A stretch of DNA of 64,000 nt, taken from Thermococcus barophilus MP (lineage in GTDB: Archaea; Methanobacteriota_B; Thermococci; Thermococcales; Thermococcaceae). The stretch covers positions 1 through 64,000 of the forward strand of contig NC_014804.1 in NCBI RefSeq assembly GCF_000151105.2. The letters are read 5' to 3'. Below the pieces are notes generated by a model that saw nothing but the letters and a program-made list of their open reading frames with translations, was not told where the DNA came from and did no database searches. The position numbers and the translations under genes were made by a program. Shown here piece by piece: positions 8,757-17,292 of the stretch; position 1 is the stretch's first letter; each line of letters starts with the position of its first letter.

Positions 8757-11414
8757 ATGAAAGAAAAGGTAATTTATTTTCTTCCTCACACACATTGGGA
8801 TAGAGAATGGTATCTGCCTTTTCAGATATTTAGGGCGAGACTCCTTCATGTAATAGACGTGCTTTTAGAGATGCTTGAGAAATTTCCAGAATTCAAGTTT
8901 AACCTGGATGGTCAGGTAATAGCCCTTGAGGACTACTTGGAGATCGAAAAGGATCCTCAGAAAACTGAAACCTTATTTTCAATGATTCGCAATGGAAGGA
9001 TCTCAGTAGGGCCATTTTATGTTCTTCCAGATGAGTTCCTAATTTCTGGGGAAACCTTTATCCGAAACTTCCTCATTGCACAAAGAGTTTTGGAGGAACT
9101 GTCTTTACCTTCAATGAAAGTTGCGTATTTCCCTGATATGTTTGGGCATTCTGCGTATGTGCCGACTTTAATAAGAGGGCTTGGGATGGATTCCGTTCTT
9201 ATATGGCGTGGTGTGGGAGATAAATGTCGTGATACAGAGTTTATATGGAAGGGACCAGATGGAAGCGAGGTTCTTTGCATAAACATAATAAGAGGTTATT
9301 GGAATTTAGGAGTTCCCTCCAGTGATTACCATGAATTTAAGAGAATGGTGGAAAAGGAAGTTGAGTTTCTGTTCAAGCACTCTCCGAGCGGTCACATACT
9401 CTTAATGGCAGGGAACGATCATAGATTCCCCTTTCCCCTGTTACCAGACTTCGTTAGAAAGTTGAATTCAGAGGGCTTAAAGTGTAAAATCGTAACCCTC
9501 GATGAATATGCTCAAATTTTGCAGAGAATGGAACTCAGCTTGAAGAAGATAGAGGGAGAAATGCGTGATTCGAAATATGCCCCAATACTTAAGGATGTTG
9601 CTTCAGCTCGTATCCATCTTGAGCAGAGGAGTCATCTAATAGAAAAAGAACTTGTGAGTATCGTCGAACCACTGAGTGCCATTGCATATGTTTATAGTCT
9701 GCCACTGGGTTCAGTTCTGAACCTATTGTTCTATGCATGGAAGCTCTTTTTGAAAACACTTCCCCATGATGACATATGTGGATGCAGCATTGACCAGGTT
9801 CACAAGGAAATGGAGGTGCTCCAAGATCAGGTTCTTCAGCTCATTAAAGTCATAAAATTAGAGCTCGTGAATAAGATAGCAGAGACATTAGTGAAAAATG
9901 GGACAGAAAATGGAAATCTTCAGCTTTTTGTATTCTCACCCTTTGAAAGGAAAACAAGAACGGTAGTTGAGAAAGAACTCTACATGCCTGAAGAGCTTCC
10001 TGAGAATTTACTTGAACGATTAGTGGTTGTGGAAAAGGGGAAAAAACTGCCGACAGTTGTTGAATACATAAAAGAGAGGGTCTTTGATGGAATACAGGTT
10101 TTGAGTAATACATTTGAGGAAGAGTACATTGCAAGATTTCTCACGGAGGAGGCACCTCCTCAGCTGAAAAAGGGAAAAGTTGTAAAAATCAAATTTGAGG
10201 TGGAGCTTCCGCCAATGGGCTTTAAAATATTTAATATTGAATTTGACAGCGGAATCCTTAGACCAGAGGAGGTATCAAAGAATGTCATAGAAACAGCATT
10301 CCTTAAAGTTAACGTTAATGAAGATGGCACGTTAACAATTGAAGACAGGAGAACAGGTAGGATGTACAGAAACCTCTTCTTCCTTGAAGATGCAGAAGAT
10401 GTAGGCGACGAGTACAACTACTCTCCCTCAAAAAATCCTGAAATAGTAACAACTCTTGGACAGAAGGCTAAAATTAAACGCATAACGGAAGATTCTATTG
10501 GATTTTCCGTGGAGGTTGAACATGAACTTAGACTGCCAGAATCTTTTGACTTTGAGAGGGAAAGAAGATCTGAGGAGAAAGTCTCAATGCCTGTTAATAT
10601 TACATACGTAATTTACAAGAGGAGTCCAAGGGTTGACATTAAAATTGAATTTGAGAATATCGCAAAGGATCACAGACTGAGGGTGCATATTCCACTTCCA
10701 GTGCATGTGGAAACAAATATATCAGATGATTACTTTGGTATAGTGACAAGGCCCAACAAGATTGAGATTTCGGAGGATCTTTCTCAGTATTCTGAAGTCC
10801 CTGAGTCAAGGTACCCAATGCAGAACTTTGTTTACATCGCGGATGATACTGGTGGGGCTGGTATATCTACAAGAGGACTTAAAGAATATGAAACAATACA
10901 GAAAGATGGAGAAGTTGAAGTTGCTCTTACATTACTGAGAAGCGTTGGTATGCTCTCCAGACCAGGACTACTAACTCGGAGTGAGGATGCAGGTCCTTCA
11001 TTTTTAACACCTGAGGCACAATGTCTGGGAAACCATATTGCAGAATTTTCAGTATGGTTTACATATAAGCATGACTTGATTGAAGCTTACAATTTTTCCA
11101 GAAGGTATCAGATTTTTCCTCCGGTATTTTCCATTAGAGGAATAAGGGAAACGGAGATTTCACTTTTAAGTTTAGAGCCAGAATGCCTTATTTTGAGTTC
11201 ATTTAAAGTATCCGAAGATGGAGATGGTACTATAATTCGATTTTATAATGTGAAAGACATGGATGTTAATGCAACTGTAAAACTGGGATGGGCTCCTAAA
11301 GAGGTTTGGCTTGCAAACATGGCAGAGAAACCAATCAAAAAGATCAAAACCAATGGAAATATCATTAAATTAAAAGTCGGAGCGAATGAGGTGATAACTC
11401 TCAAGGTAGTTTAA
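8757..11414 (+). CDS. GH38 alpha-mannosidase
   Basis: This 885-aa cytosolic enzyme removes alpha-linked mannose residues. Zinc and catalytic marks of GH38 are all present: FLPHTHWDREWY at residues 8-19, YFPDMFGHSAYVPTLIRG (catalytic nucleophile Asp), and LPHDDICGCSIDQVH (zinc His). Beta-sandwich domains follow, including GDEYNYSP and the late ISTRGLKEYE. The upstream extension to 8541 lies over a pseudogene and is rejected. The gene stands between GH130/manA and an Lrp regulator, so it belongs to mannoside utilisation. Close relatives include mannosylglycerate hydrolase, so the compatible solute itself is a possible substrate. Confidence 0.93.
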   Translation: MKEKVIYFLPHTHWDREWYLPFQIFRARLLHVIDVLLEMLEKFPEFKFNLDGQVIALEDYLEIEKDPQKTETLFSMIRNGRISVGPFYVLPDEFLISGETFIRNFLIAQRVLEELSLPSMKVAYFPDMFGHSAYVPTLIRGLGMDSVLIWRGVGDKCRDTEFIWKGPDGSEVLCINIIRGYWNLGVPSSDYHEFKRMVEKEVEFLFKHSPSGHILLMAGNDHRFPFPLLPDFVRKLNSEGLKCKIVTLDEYAQILQRMELSLKKIEGEMRDSKYAPILKDVASARIHLEQRSHLIEKELVSIVEPLSAIAYVYSLPLGSVLNLLFYAWKLFLKTLPHDDICGCSIDQVHKEMEVLQDQVLQLIKVIKLELVNKIAETLVKNGTENGNLQLFVFSPFERKTRTVVEKELYMPEELPENLLERLVVVEKGKKLPTVVEYIKERVFDGIQVLSNTFEEEYIARFLTEEAPPQLKKGKVVKIKFEVELPPMGFKIFNIEFDSGILRPEEVSKNVIETAFLKVNVNEDGTLTIEDRRTGRMYRNLFFLEDAEDVGDEYNYSPSKNPEIVTTLGQKAKIKRITEDSIGFSVEVEHELRLPESFDFERERRSEEKVSMPVNITYVIYKRSPRVDIKIEFENIAKDHRLRVHIPLPVHVETNISDDYFGIVTRPNKIEISEDLSQYSEVPESRYPMQNFVYIADDTGGAGISTRGLKEYETIQKDGEVEVALTLLRSVGMLSRPGLLTRSEDAGPSFLTPEAQCLGNHIAEFSVWFTYKHDLIEAYNFSRRYQIFPPVFSIRGIRETEISLLSLEPECLILSSFKVSEDGDGTIIRFYNVKDMDVNATVKLGWAPKEVWLANMAEKPIKKIKTNGNIIKLKVGANEVITLKVV

Positions 11415-11452
11415 AAATTTAAAAATTATTGTATTATTGGGGGTGGAATCGA

Positions 11453-11905
11453 ATGCCAGACCTTGACGAGATAGATAGAGAAATTTTACTTTTATTAAAA
11501 GATAACGCAAGAATGTCACTCACAGATATTGCCAAGAAAGTTGGGCTGAGTGTGATGGGGGTTAAAAACAGGATAAAGAAGCTTGAAGAAAGGGGCATAA
11601 TCGAGGGATATTCGGCAAATATAAGCCTTTCGAGACTTGGGTATGATATCATGGCATTTGTTGAAATAAGTGTGGAAGCAAGAGTGAGAAGAGAGGTTGC
11701 AGAGGCACTGCAAAAGCGTAAGGAAGTTATAGAGCTATATGAGGTCACAGGGACATGTGATTTTATGGCCAAAATAGTTGTCAGAAACATGGAGGAGTTA
11801 AGAGAATTTCTGGCAATCACTTTGGCTAAGATGGAGGGAATTATATCAACTCAGACATTGCTTATAATTAGGAATTACAGAATTAAGTTTGACAAGTTAT
11901 TGTAG
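11453..11905 (+). CDS. Lrp/AsnC-family transcriptional regulator
   Basis: The 150-aa protein has an N-terminal helix-turn-helix (DREILLLLKDNARMSLTDIA, then KVGLSVMGVKNRIKKLEERG, residues about 7-45) and a C-terminal RAM ligand/oligomerisation domain. Size and architecture match full-length Lrp proteins. ATG 11453 follows GGGGGTGG. It sits directly after the alpha-mannosidase and before a stand-alone RAM gene and the eight-gene sugar-acid operon, so it is a good candidate local regulator. A/T-rich repeats of the type GTTTAAA-N-TTTAAA upstream of it (11409-11425) and in the 12.2-12.4 kb gap could be its operators. Confidence 0.92.
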   Translation: MPDLDEIDREILLLLKDNARMSLTDIAKKVGLSVMGVKNRIKKLEERGIIEGYSANISLSRLGYDIMAFVEISVEARVRREVAEALQKRKEVIELYEVTGTCDFMAKIVVRNMEELREFLAITLAKMEGIISTQTLLIIRNYRIKFDKLL

Positions 11906-11921
11906 GTGAGGGGTGATCGGA

Positions 11922-12167
11922 GTGAAGGGGATCATGGCATTTCTTTTTATAAAAACTCAACCTAAGAATCGACAGGTTCCTGTTGAAGATGAAATATCCA
12001 GAATGAAAGGCGTCTTGCATTTATATGAGGTTCTTGGAGAGTACGACATGTGTGTGCATGTTCATGCTGGGACGAGGGAAGAGCTTTCAAATTTGCTTTA
12101 CAATATCTCAACTGTTGAGGGAGTTAAAGAAATTACCACAATAATCATATCTAAGAGGATTAAATGA
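11922..12167 (+). CDS. Stand-alone RAM/AsnC ligand-binding domain protein
   Basis: The 81-aa protein consists only of the C-terminal alpha-beta domain of Lrp proteins: MAFLFIKTQ, then YEVLGEYDMCVHVHA (the G-x-YD motif of the ligand pocket) and GVKEITTIIISKRI. There is no helix-turn-helix. GTG 11922 has GAGGGGTGA 5 nt upstream; an ATG at 11934 is the alternative. It follows the full Lrp by 16 nt and is surely co-transcribed. Single-domain RAM proteins can form mixed oligomers with Lrp proteins or bind effectors, so it may be a co-sensor for the neighbour. That role is inference. Confidence 0.85.
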   Translation: MKGIMAFLFIKTQPKNRQVPVEDEISRMKGVLHLYEVLGEYDMCVHVHAGTREELSNLLYNISTVEGVKEITTIIISKRIK

Positions 12168-12190
12168 AGTCTCAATATTTCTTGGCTTAA

Positions 12191-12209
12191 GTTAAATTTT
12201 AAATTTAAC
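12191..12209. promoter_or_regulatory. A/T palindrome after the regulator genes (candidate operator)
   Basis: GTTAAATTTTAAATTTAAC is a perfect 9+1+9 inverted repeat. A related GTTTAAATTTTAAAG occurs at 12346-12360, directly before the TATA box of the next operon, and AGTTTAAAAATTTAAA at 11409-11424 before the Lrp gene. Lrp-family proteins bind such A/T-rich palindromes. Confidence 0.45.
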
Positions 12210-12220
12210 ATCGAAAACCC

Positions 12221-12244
12221 CAGTAGATTGCATGTTCTCTACTG
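12221..12244. repeat. Inverted repeat CAGTAGA/TCTACTG
   Basis: Seven-base perfect arms (12221-12227 and 12238-12244) surround a 10-nt loop. It is either an operator or a hairpin at the 3' end of the regulator transcript. Confidence 0.4.
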
Positions 12245-12323
12245 AAGATATTTCAAAAACTGGATATTTGATGGACAGAGAGATTCCTTAAAGAATTTTG
12301 ATCTACGTGTATCTACCTTTAAG

Positions 12324-12376
12324 TGCAGGAATGTTCTGCAGTGTAGTTTAAATTTTAAAGAAAATTCTTATATATT
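12324..12376 (+). promoter_or_regulatory. Promoter of the sugar-acid operon with an upstream palindrome
   Basis: The TATA box CTTATATATT (12367-12376) sits about 34 nt before the first gene. Just upstream are GTTTAAATTTTAAAG (12346-12360) and the imperfect 17-bp palindrome TGCAGGAATGTTCTGCA (12324-12340, one mismatched pair). Their positions beside BRE/TATA suit control by the adjacent Lrp protein. Nothing else was seen in the 242-bp gap. Confidence 0.55.
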
Positions 12377-12409
12377 GTTTGTATCTTAAAGCGGCATGAG
12401 GTGTTCACA

Positions 12410-13606
12410 ATGGATGATATGCTGGCTGCTGTTCTATACGCAAAATGGGATCCAAAACCCGAATATAAGCCCACTCCAAAGGACATTGAAGGTAAACTGA
12501 CATACCTTGGAGGGCTTGTGTGGAGGTATCCTGAGCTTAGGGTGGAGCGTAGACCAATTCCAAAGATCAAAGAGGACGAAGTCCTGATAAAAGTTAAAGC
12601 ATGTGGCATATGTGGGTCTGATATACACATGTATGAATCCGACAAGGATGGCTATATTCTTTATCCGGGGCTTACGGCATTTCCGTGTGTTCTCGGACAT
12701 GAATTTTCGGGTGAAATTGTTAAGGTTGGGGAAAAGGCATACAATCAGTGGGGAGAAAAATTTGAGGTTGGAACACCAGTAACGGCTGAGGAAATGGTAT
12801 GGTGTGGCTATTGTAGACACTGTAGGGATGGTTATCCAAATCACTGCATCAATCTCCAAGAAATTGGATTTAGCAGAGATGGTGCTTTCGCTGAATACAT
12901 TGCTGTTCCAGCAAGGGTTGTCTGGGAGATAACAGAAATTGTAGAAAGATACGGGGAGAAAAAAGGTTATGAAGCTGGAGCATTAGTTGAACCAACCTCT
13001 GTTGCGTACAATGGGATCTTTGAAAGGGGAGGAGGTTTCAGACCTGGGGCATACGTGGTTGTATTTGGTGCCGGCCCTATAGGACTGGCTGGAATTGCAC
13101 TATCCAAAGCTGCCGGGGCTGCCAAGGTTATAGCAGTTGAGATCGCAGAAGCAAGGCAAAAGTTAGCAAAGGAAATGGGTGCAGATGTCGTTATTGATCC
13201 AACTAAAATAGATTCAGTTTCCGGGAAAATACTTGAAGTTACACATGGAGAAGGTGCTGATATGTATGTGGAAGCTGCTGGGGCTTTCCCAAAGACATGG
13301 CCAGCAATTGAAGAGACAATATGGAATGGTGAAAAAGTTAACGCAAAAGTTGTTGCCATCGGAAGGGCTGTAACACATGTTCCTCTTCAATTTGAAGTTC
13401 TGCAGGTTAGAAGAGCGCAGGTTTTTGGAGCCCAGGGGCATTCTGGACATGGAATCTTCCCGAGTGTTATTAATCTGATGGCATCCGGAAAAATTGATAT
13501 GACAAAAATAGTGACCCACAGGTTCAAACTTGAAGATGCAGCTGAAGCATTGAAATTTGCGAGTAAGCAGAAAAGCAACATCGGGAAGGTTTTGATAAAG
13601 CCCTAA
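12410..13606 (+). CDS. iolM: Zinc dehydrogenase, IolM-like (scyllo-inosose dehydrogenase)
   Basis: The 398-aa MDR-family zinc dehydrogenase has catalytic zinc residues in ACGICGSDIHM and LGHEFSGEIV, structural zinc cysteines in WCGYCRHCRDGYPNHC, and the NAD site VFGAGPIGLAG. It is longer than usual (about 340-350) because of an N-terminal insertion containing LYAKWDPKPEY and TYLGGLVWRYPELRVE. These segments match my memory of Thermotoga maritima IolM (TM0412), which oxidises scyllo-inosose to a diketo-inositol. The next gene resembles IolN, the partner hydrolase, in the same relation as in Thermotoga. ATG 12410 has GAGGTG 6 nt upstream. Substrate is inferred from this pairing. Confidence 0.72.
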   Translation: MDDMLAAVLYAKWDPKPEYKPTPKDIEGKLTYLGGLVWRYPELRVERRPIPKIKEDEVLIKVKACGICGSDIHMYESDKDGYILYPGLTAFPCVLGHEFSGEIVKVGEKAYNQWGEKFEVGTPVTAEEMVWCGYCRHCRDGYPNHCINLQEIGFSRDGAFAEYIAVPARVVWEITEIVERYGEKKGYEAGALVEPTSVAYNGIFERGGGFRPGAYVVVFGAGPIGLAGIALSKAAGAAKVIAVEIAEARQKLAKEMGADVVIDPTKIDSVSGKILEVTHGEGADMYVEAAGAFPKTWPAIEETIWNGEKVNAKVVAIGRAVTHVPLQFEVLQVRRAQVFGAQGHSGHGIFPSVINLMASGKIDMTKIVTHRFKLEDAAEALKFASKQKSNIGKVLIKP

Positions 13607-13660
13607 CATCACTTTTATTCTTTTTGAGCTTCGGATGTCATGCTAAATGGAGGTGTAAGA

Positions 13661-14755
13661 ATGTCACGTGAAATCCCAAAGGATTTGGTGTTTGAAGACA
13701 CCCCCGTTGGAAGACTGGAAAAATATATATGGACCGCAAGTGAAGAAGAAATAGACAGAATTTTGGAGGAATTTGGAATTCCCAGTCCGCCTGAACTGGC
13801 TAAGCCAGGTGTTTACATTCAAACAACCCCAGGATACAGGGTTTTTGAAGAAGTCAGACAGTGTGATGTTGTGTTGATTCCTATTGGAAGTACGGAATTT
13901 CACGGCAACCACTTACCCTCAGGAACAGACACCCTCTATGTTACCCAGATAAGTGAAGCCGTGAGGAGGTACATGAAGAAAAAGGGAAAACCTGTAGCGA
14001 TAACCTGGCCAATAAACTATGGCTCCCATCCTTGGCACCATTACGGAATGCCTGGAACAGTGATAATTGAGGAAGACCACCTGAAGGATTATATCATTGA
14101 TGTCATGCTGGGACTTTGGAACCTCGGCTATAGAAAGCAGATACTCATAAACAACCACGGTCACTTCTGGGTTCTTGAATCTGCTATTCAGGAATTTATG
14201 AAAAAGTATCAGCTGCCGGGGATATATATTGCTCTTGATTGGCACAGGGCGGCAGGAAAATTCTTCCGAACCAAAGAGAGGGGAGGGGAATTTGAGACAG
14301 ACTTTGTTCATGCAGATGAGGCTGAAACATCAATAGCCCTGCTTCTCTTCCCAAGAGAGATGGTTGATATGGACAAAGCAGTTGATACTACTCCAAGGGC
14401 TTATCTGCCGGATGGTCACTTTGATAAAGCTGTGGATGGTCTGCTGAGACCAATGAGATGGAGCAGTGCTGAGGGTCATATTCCAATTGAGATAGTAAAT
14501 ACTCCTGAAGGAGTTGTTGGAAAAGCCACGCTCGCTGATGCAAAAAAAGCAAAACGAGCTATAGCATTTATACTTAAATACTTGGAGCTATTGATTGACC
14601 AAATCCTTGAGAAATTCCCACCTGGAGAGGTTCCGCCGGTGGAAGAAGTGACCTTTAGAACAAGAGAAGAGATGGAAGATTATCTCAAGCTTCCGGGAGA
14701 TGAAGGATGGAAACCTGTTTATGGACTTGTAAAGAGATTGGGCGGAAAAGGCTGA
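13661..14755 (+). CDS. iolN: Creatininase-family hydrolase, IolN-like
   Basis: The 364-aa metal-dependent amidohydrolase-fold protein belongs to the creatininase family: IPIGSTEFHGNHLPSGTDT, HPWHHYGMPGTV, LINNHGHFW and FVHADEAETSIALLLFP supply the Glu/His/Asp metal ligands. It is over 100 residues longer than creatininase or MftE. The N-terminal LVFEDTPVGRLEKYIW and C-terminal PPVEEVTFRTREE agree with my memory of Thermotoga IolN (TM0413), which opens the ring of a diketo-inositol to 5-dehydro-L-gluconate. GGAGGTG precedes ATG 13661. Together with the IolM-like gene this is the strongest pointer to cyclitol catabolism. Confidence 0.72.
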   Translation: MSREIPKDLVFEDTPVGRLEKYIWTASEEEIDRILEEFGIPSPPELAKPGVYIQTTPGYRVFEEVRQCDVVLIPIGSTEFHGNHLPSGTDTLYVTQISEAVRRYMKKKGKPVAITWPINYGSHPWHHYGMPGTVIIEEDHLKDYIIDVMLGLWNLGYRKQILINNHGHFWVLESAIQEFMKKYQLPGIYIALDWHRAAGKFFRTKERGGEFETDFVHADEAETSIALLLFPREMVDMDKAVDTTPRAYLPDGHFDKAVDGLLRPMRWSSAEGHIPIEIVNTPEGVVGKATLADAKKAKRAIAFILKYLELLIDQILEKFPPGEVPPVEEVTFRTREEMEDYLKLPGDEGWKPVYGLVKRLGGKG

Positions 14756-14791
14756 TCTTCGTTTTTTACTTATATCGTTGGGGGGTCTGAA

Positions 14792-15814
14792 TTGAAGGCT
14801 CTTGTTAAATACGCCAGAGGGCCTTGGAATATTGAGCTTAGAGATGTTCCAGAGCCCAAAAGCCGGGAAGGTTATATAATTGTTGATGTGAAAGCTGCGG
14901 GAATATGTGCCTCTGATCTGCTGATAATCCATGATAAAGGGCATCCTTATGAGCCTCCAGTTATTCTGGGTCACGAGTTCTCGGGAGTTATCGCTGAGGA
15001 CAAGGGGGAGTGGAAAAAGGGTGATAGGGTTACCTCCCAGACGACATTTTCCACTTGTGGAAAGTGTTATCTGTGCAAATCTGGCTATCCCCAACACTGT
15101 CCAGAGAAGAAAGTGATAGGCATAAAAGCGAATGGAGCATTCACTGAAAAAATTTTGGTTCCGGTGAGCGGTTTGCACAGAATACCCAAAAATATGAGCT
15201 TTGAAGAAGCAGCCATTACAGAGATCGGGGCTGACGTTGTTTACGCTTTGAATGAGAGAGCAAATCTGCAACCCGGAGAATTTGTAGTTATTTTTGGCCC
15301 TGGAGCAGTTGGATTATTTGCTGTCCAAGTGGCTAAAGCAACGGGAGCTGAGGTTGCTATAGTTGGCACAAAGATTGAAAGGGATGAATACAGGTTGAAG
15401 CTGGCTGAAAAGCTTGGGGCTGATCATGTATTGTATGCCGAAGAAGATCCTGTTTCAGAAGTAAAGTATTTAACAAATGGTAAAGGGGCTGATATTGCCT
15501 TTGAAGCAAGCGGTGCTGCTCCAGCGGTTCTCCAAGCTTTGCAAATAACAAGAAATCTTGGAAGGATAATAGCCTTTGGAATCCCCAAGGGTAGTGTAAC
15601 TGTTCCGTGGAACATGATTGTTTTTAAAGCAGTGGAAGTGATTTTCCATTTGTCCTCTTCATGGACATCTTGGGAAAAGATCCTTTATCTGATGAGAGAA
15701 GGAAAAGTAAAAACAAAACCATTAATCTCTAAACCTTTTAGGCTTGAAGAATGGGAAAAGGCAATTAAAGAGGCCGAGACCGGGTTCAGTCCAAGGGTTA
15801 TTCTAAAGCCATGA
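14792..15814 (+). CDS. Zinc-dependent sugar (acid) dehydrogenase
   Basis: This 340-aa MDR-family enzyme has the catalytic zinc motifs GICASD and LGHEFSGVI, structural zinc cysteines CGKCYLCKSGYPQHC, and the Rossmann motif GPGAVGLFA. Length fits sorbitol/threonine dehydrogenases and the hexonate oxidoreductases LgoD and RspB. Translation starts at TTG 14792 with GGGGGT upstream. It lies between the ring-opening hydrolase and altronate dehydratase, so it may reduce the keto-acid product to the aldonate used by UxaA, or oxidise the starting polyol. The choice cannot be made from sequence. Confidence 0.8.
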   Translation: MKALVKYARGPWNIELRDVPEPKSREGYIIVDVKAAGICASDLLIIHDKGHPYEPPVILGHEFSGVIAEDKGEWKKGDRVTSQTTFSTCGKCYLCKSGYPQHCPEKKVIGIKANGAFTEKILVPVSGLHRIPKNMSFEEAAITEIGADVVYALNERANLQPGEFVVIFGPGAVGLFAVQVAKATGAEVAIVGTKIERDEYRLKLAEKLGADHVLYAEEDPVSEVKYLTNGKGADIAFEASGAAPAVLQALQITRNLGRIIAFGIPKGSVTVPWNMIVFKAVEVIFHLSSSWTSWEKILYLMREGKVKTKPLISKPFRLEEWEKAIKEAETGFSPRVILKP

Positions 15815-15830
15815 CCAGAGGTAGTATATC

Positions 15831-16100
15831 ATGAAGTTCGTGATAATGAACAGAAAGGATAATGTTGCAACTGCAATAGTGCCACTGAAAAAGGGAGAAA
15901 AAGTTGTGGTTGGAGGCAGAAAAATAATTCTGCTTGAAGACATCCCGCAAGGACACAAATTTGCTATTCGGGACATAAATGCTGGTGATTTCATAATTAA
16001 ATACGGGGAAATTATTGGAATCGCCACGAGGAACATAAAGGCTGGTGAATATGTACACATTCATAATGTCAGGAGCAGGTATCAGGGGGCGATGAAATGA
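15831..16100 (+). CDS. uxaA: Altronate dehydratase small subunit (UxaA N-terminal SAF domain)
   Basis: The 89-residue protein has the SAF-type fold of the UxaA N-terminal domain, with DNVATAIVPLKKGEKV and IPQGHKFAIRDINAGDFIIK, and ends in the typical VHIHNVRS. In bacteria this domain is fused to the catalytic part; in many archaea and here it is a separate gene. Its stop overlaps the start of the large subunit by 4 nt (ATGA), indicating translational coupling. Confidence 0.9.
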   Translation: MKFVIMNRKDNVATAIVPLKKGEKVVVGGRKIILLEDIPQGHKFAIRDINAGDFIIKYGEIIGIATRNIKAGEYVHIHNVRSRYQGAMK

Positions 16101-17281
16101 AATTGGGTGAGATAAAAGGCTGGAGGCGAGAGAATGGGGACTTTGGGATAAGAAACCACATCGTGGTTCTATCCTCGGTGGCATGTGCAAACCATGCAGC
16201 TCTGGAAATTGCGAGGAGAACAGGAGCAATCCCGATAATTCAAGAAGAAGGCGCTTGTGGGATGTTTGGGGAAGATAGGAAGCGGTTTTTGAGGTGTATG
16301 GCTAACGTTGGCTCTCATCCAAACGTTGCATGGACATTAGTAGTAGGTCTCGGGTGTGAAGGCATCGATGCTCATCAACTTGCTGATGAAATATCTAAGA
16401 GGGGTAGAAACGCAGAATCGTTATTGATTCAAGAACTTGGGATGGATAAAACAGTGGAGAAAGGTATTGAACTGGTAAACAGAGCAAAGGAAAATCTAAC
16501 TCCACGGAGAGAGACTGCTGGAGTTGAAGAGCTCGTTATTGGCTTGAAGTGCGGGGCATCTGACTACACTTCTGGCTTAATCTCCAATCCATCTGTTGGA
16601 AAAGCCGTGGACATTCTTATAGAATATGGTGGAACTGCCATAATTACTGAGAGGCTTGAACTTGTTGGAGCCGAGCAAATCTTGGCAAGAAGGGCTAAAA
16701 GCAAAGAGGTTGCTGAAGATTTTCTTAGGAGAATAAAGAAAGCTGTTGAGGATGTTAACAAAAGAGGGGTTGACTGGATAGGATCTCAGCCGTCAATGGG
16801 AAACATAAAGGGGGGTCTAACTACCATAGAGGAAAAATCTCTTGGCGCAGTCAAAAAGGCTGGGAATGCTCAATTGGAGGGGTGTCTCGATTACGGAGAA
16901 AAACCCAAAGGTAGAGGGCTGTACTTTATGGACGGTCCTGGATATGACGTTAAAGCAGTAAGTGGGCTAATGTGTGCCGGGAGTCATATAATACTTTTTA
17001 CAACGGGTTTGGGAACTTATCTTGGTTCTCCAGTTTCACCTGTAATTAAAATAACCGGGAATCCGACTACTGCGAGGAAGCTTCGTGATGCAATAGACGT
17101 TGACCTGAGCATTCTTCTTGAGGAGATAATATCAAGGGATGCTTCTCTCGACGAAATACTTGAAATTGGTGGGAGGATGATACTGGAAGAAATAGTACGT
17201 GTTGCAAATGGGAAGCTGACAAAGGCAGAGAAAAGCCAACATATTGAGTTTTCAATTGAACTAACTGGCATAATAGCTTAG
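16097..17281 (+). CDS. uxaA: Altronate dehydratase large subunit (UxaA catalytic domain)
   Basis: The 394-aa protein is the catalytic part of UxaA/GarD-family aldonate dehydratases, which convert D-altronate (or D-galactarate) to a 2-keto-3-deoxy acid with iron. Marks are GIRNHIVVLSSVACANHAA, QEEGACGMFGED (conserved Cys/His cluster), VVGLGCEG, LKCGASDYTSGLISNPSVG and FMDGPGYDVKAVSGLMCAG. It is followed 11 nt later by the KDG-kinase-like gene. Altronate is the most likely substrate by family; another hexonate formed from the IolN-like product is possible. Confidence 0.9.
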   Translation: MKLGEIKGWRRENGDFGIRNHIVVLSSVACANHAALEIARRTGAIPIIQEEGACGMFGEDRKRFLRCMANVGSHPNVAWTLVVGLGCEGIDAHQLADEISKRGRNAESLLIQELGMDKTVEKGIELVNRAKENLTPRRETAGVEELVIGLKCGASDYTSGLISNPSVGKAVDILIEYGGTAIITERLELVGAEQILARRAKSKEVAEDFLRRIKKAVEDVNKRGVDWIGSQPSMGNIKGGLTTIEEKSLGAVKKAGNAQLEGCLDYGEKPKGRGLYFMDGPGYDVKAVSGLMCAGSHIILFTTGLGTYLGSPVSPVIKITGNPTTARKLRDAIDVDLSILLEEIISRDASLDEILEIGGRMILEEIVRVANGKLTKAEKSQHIEFSIELTGIIA

Positions 17282-17292
17282 GGGTGTCTAAA

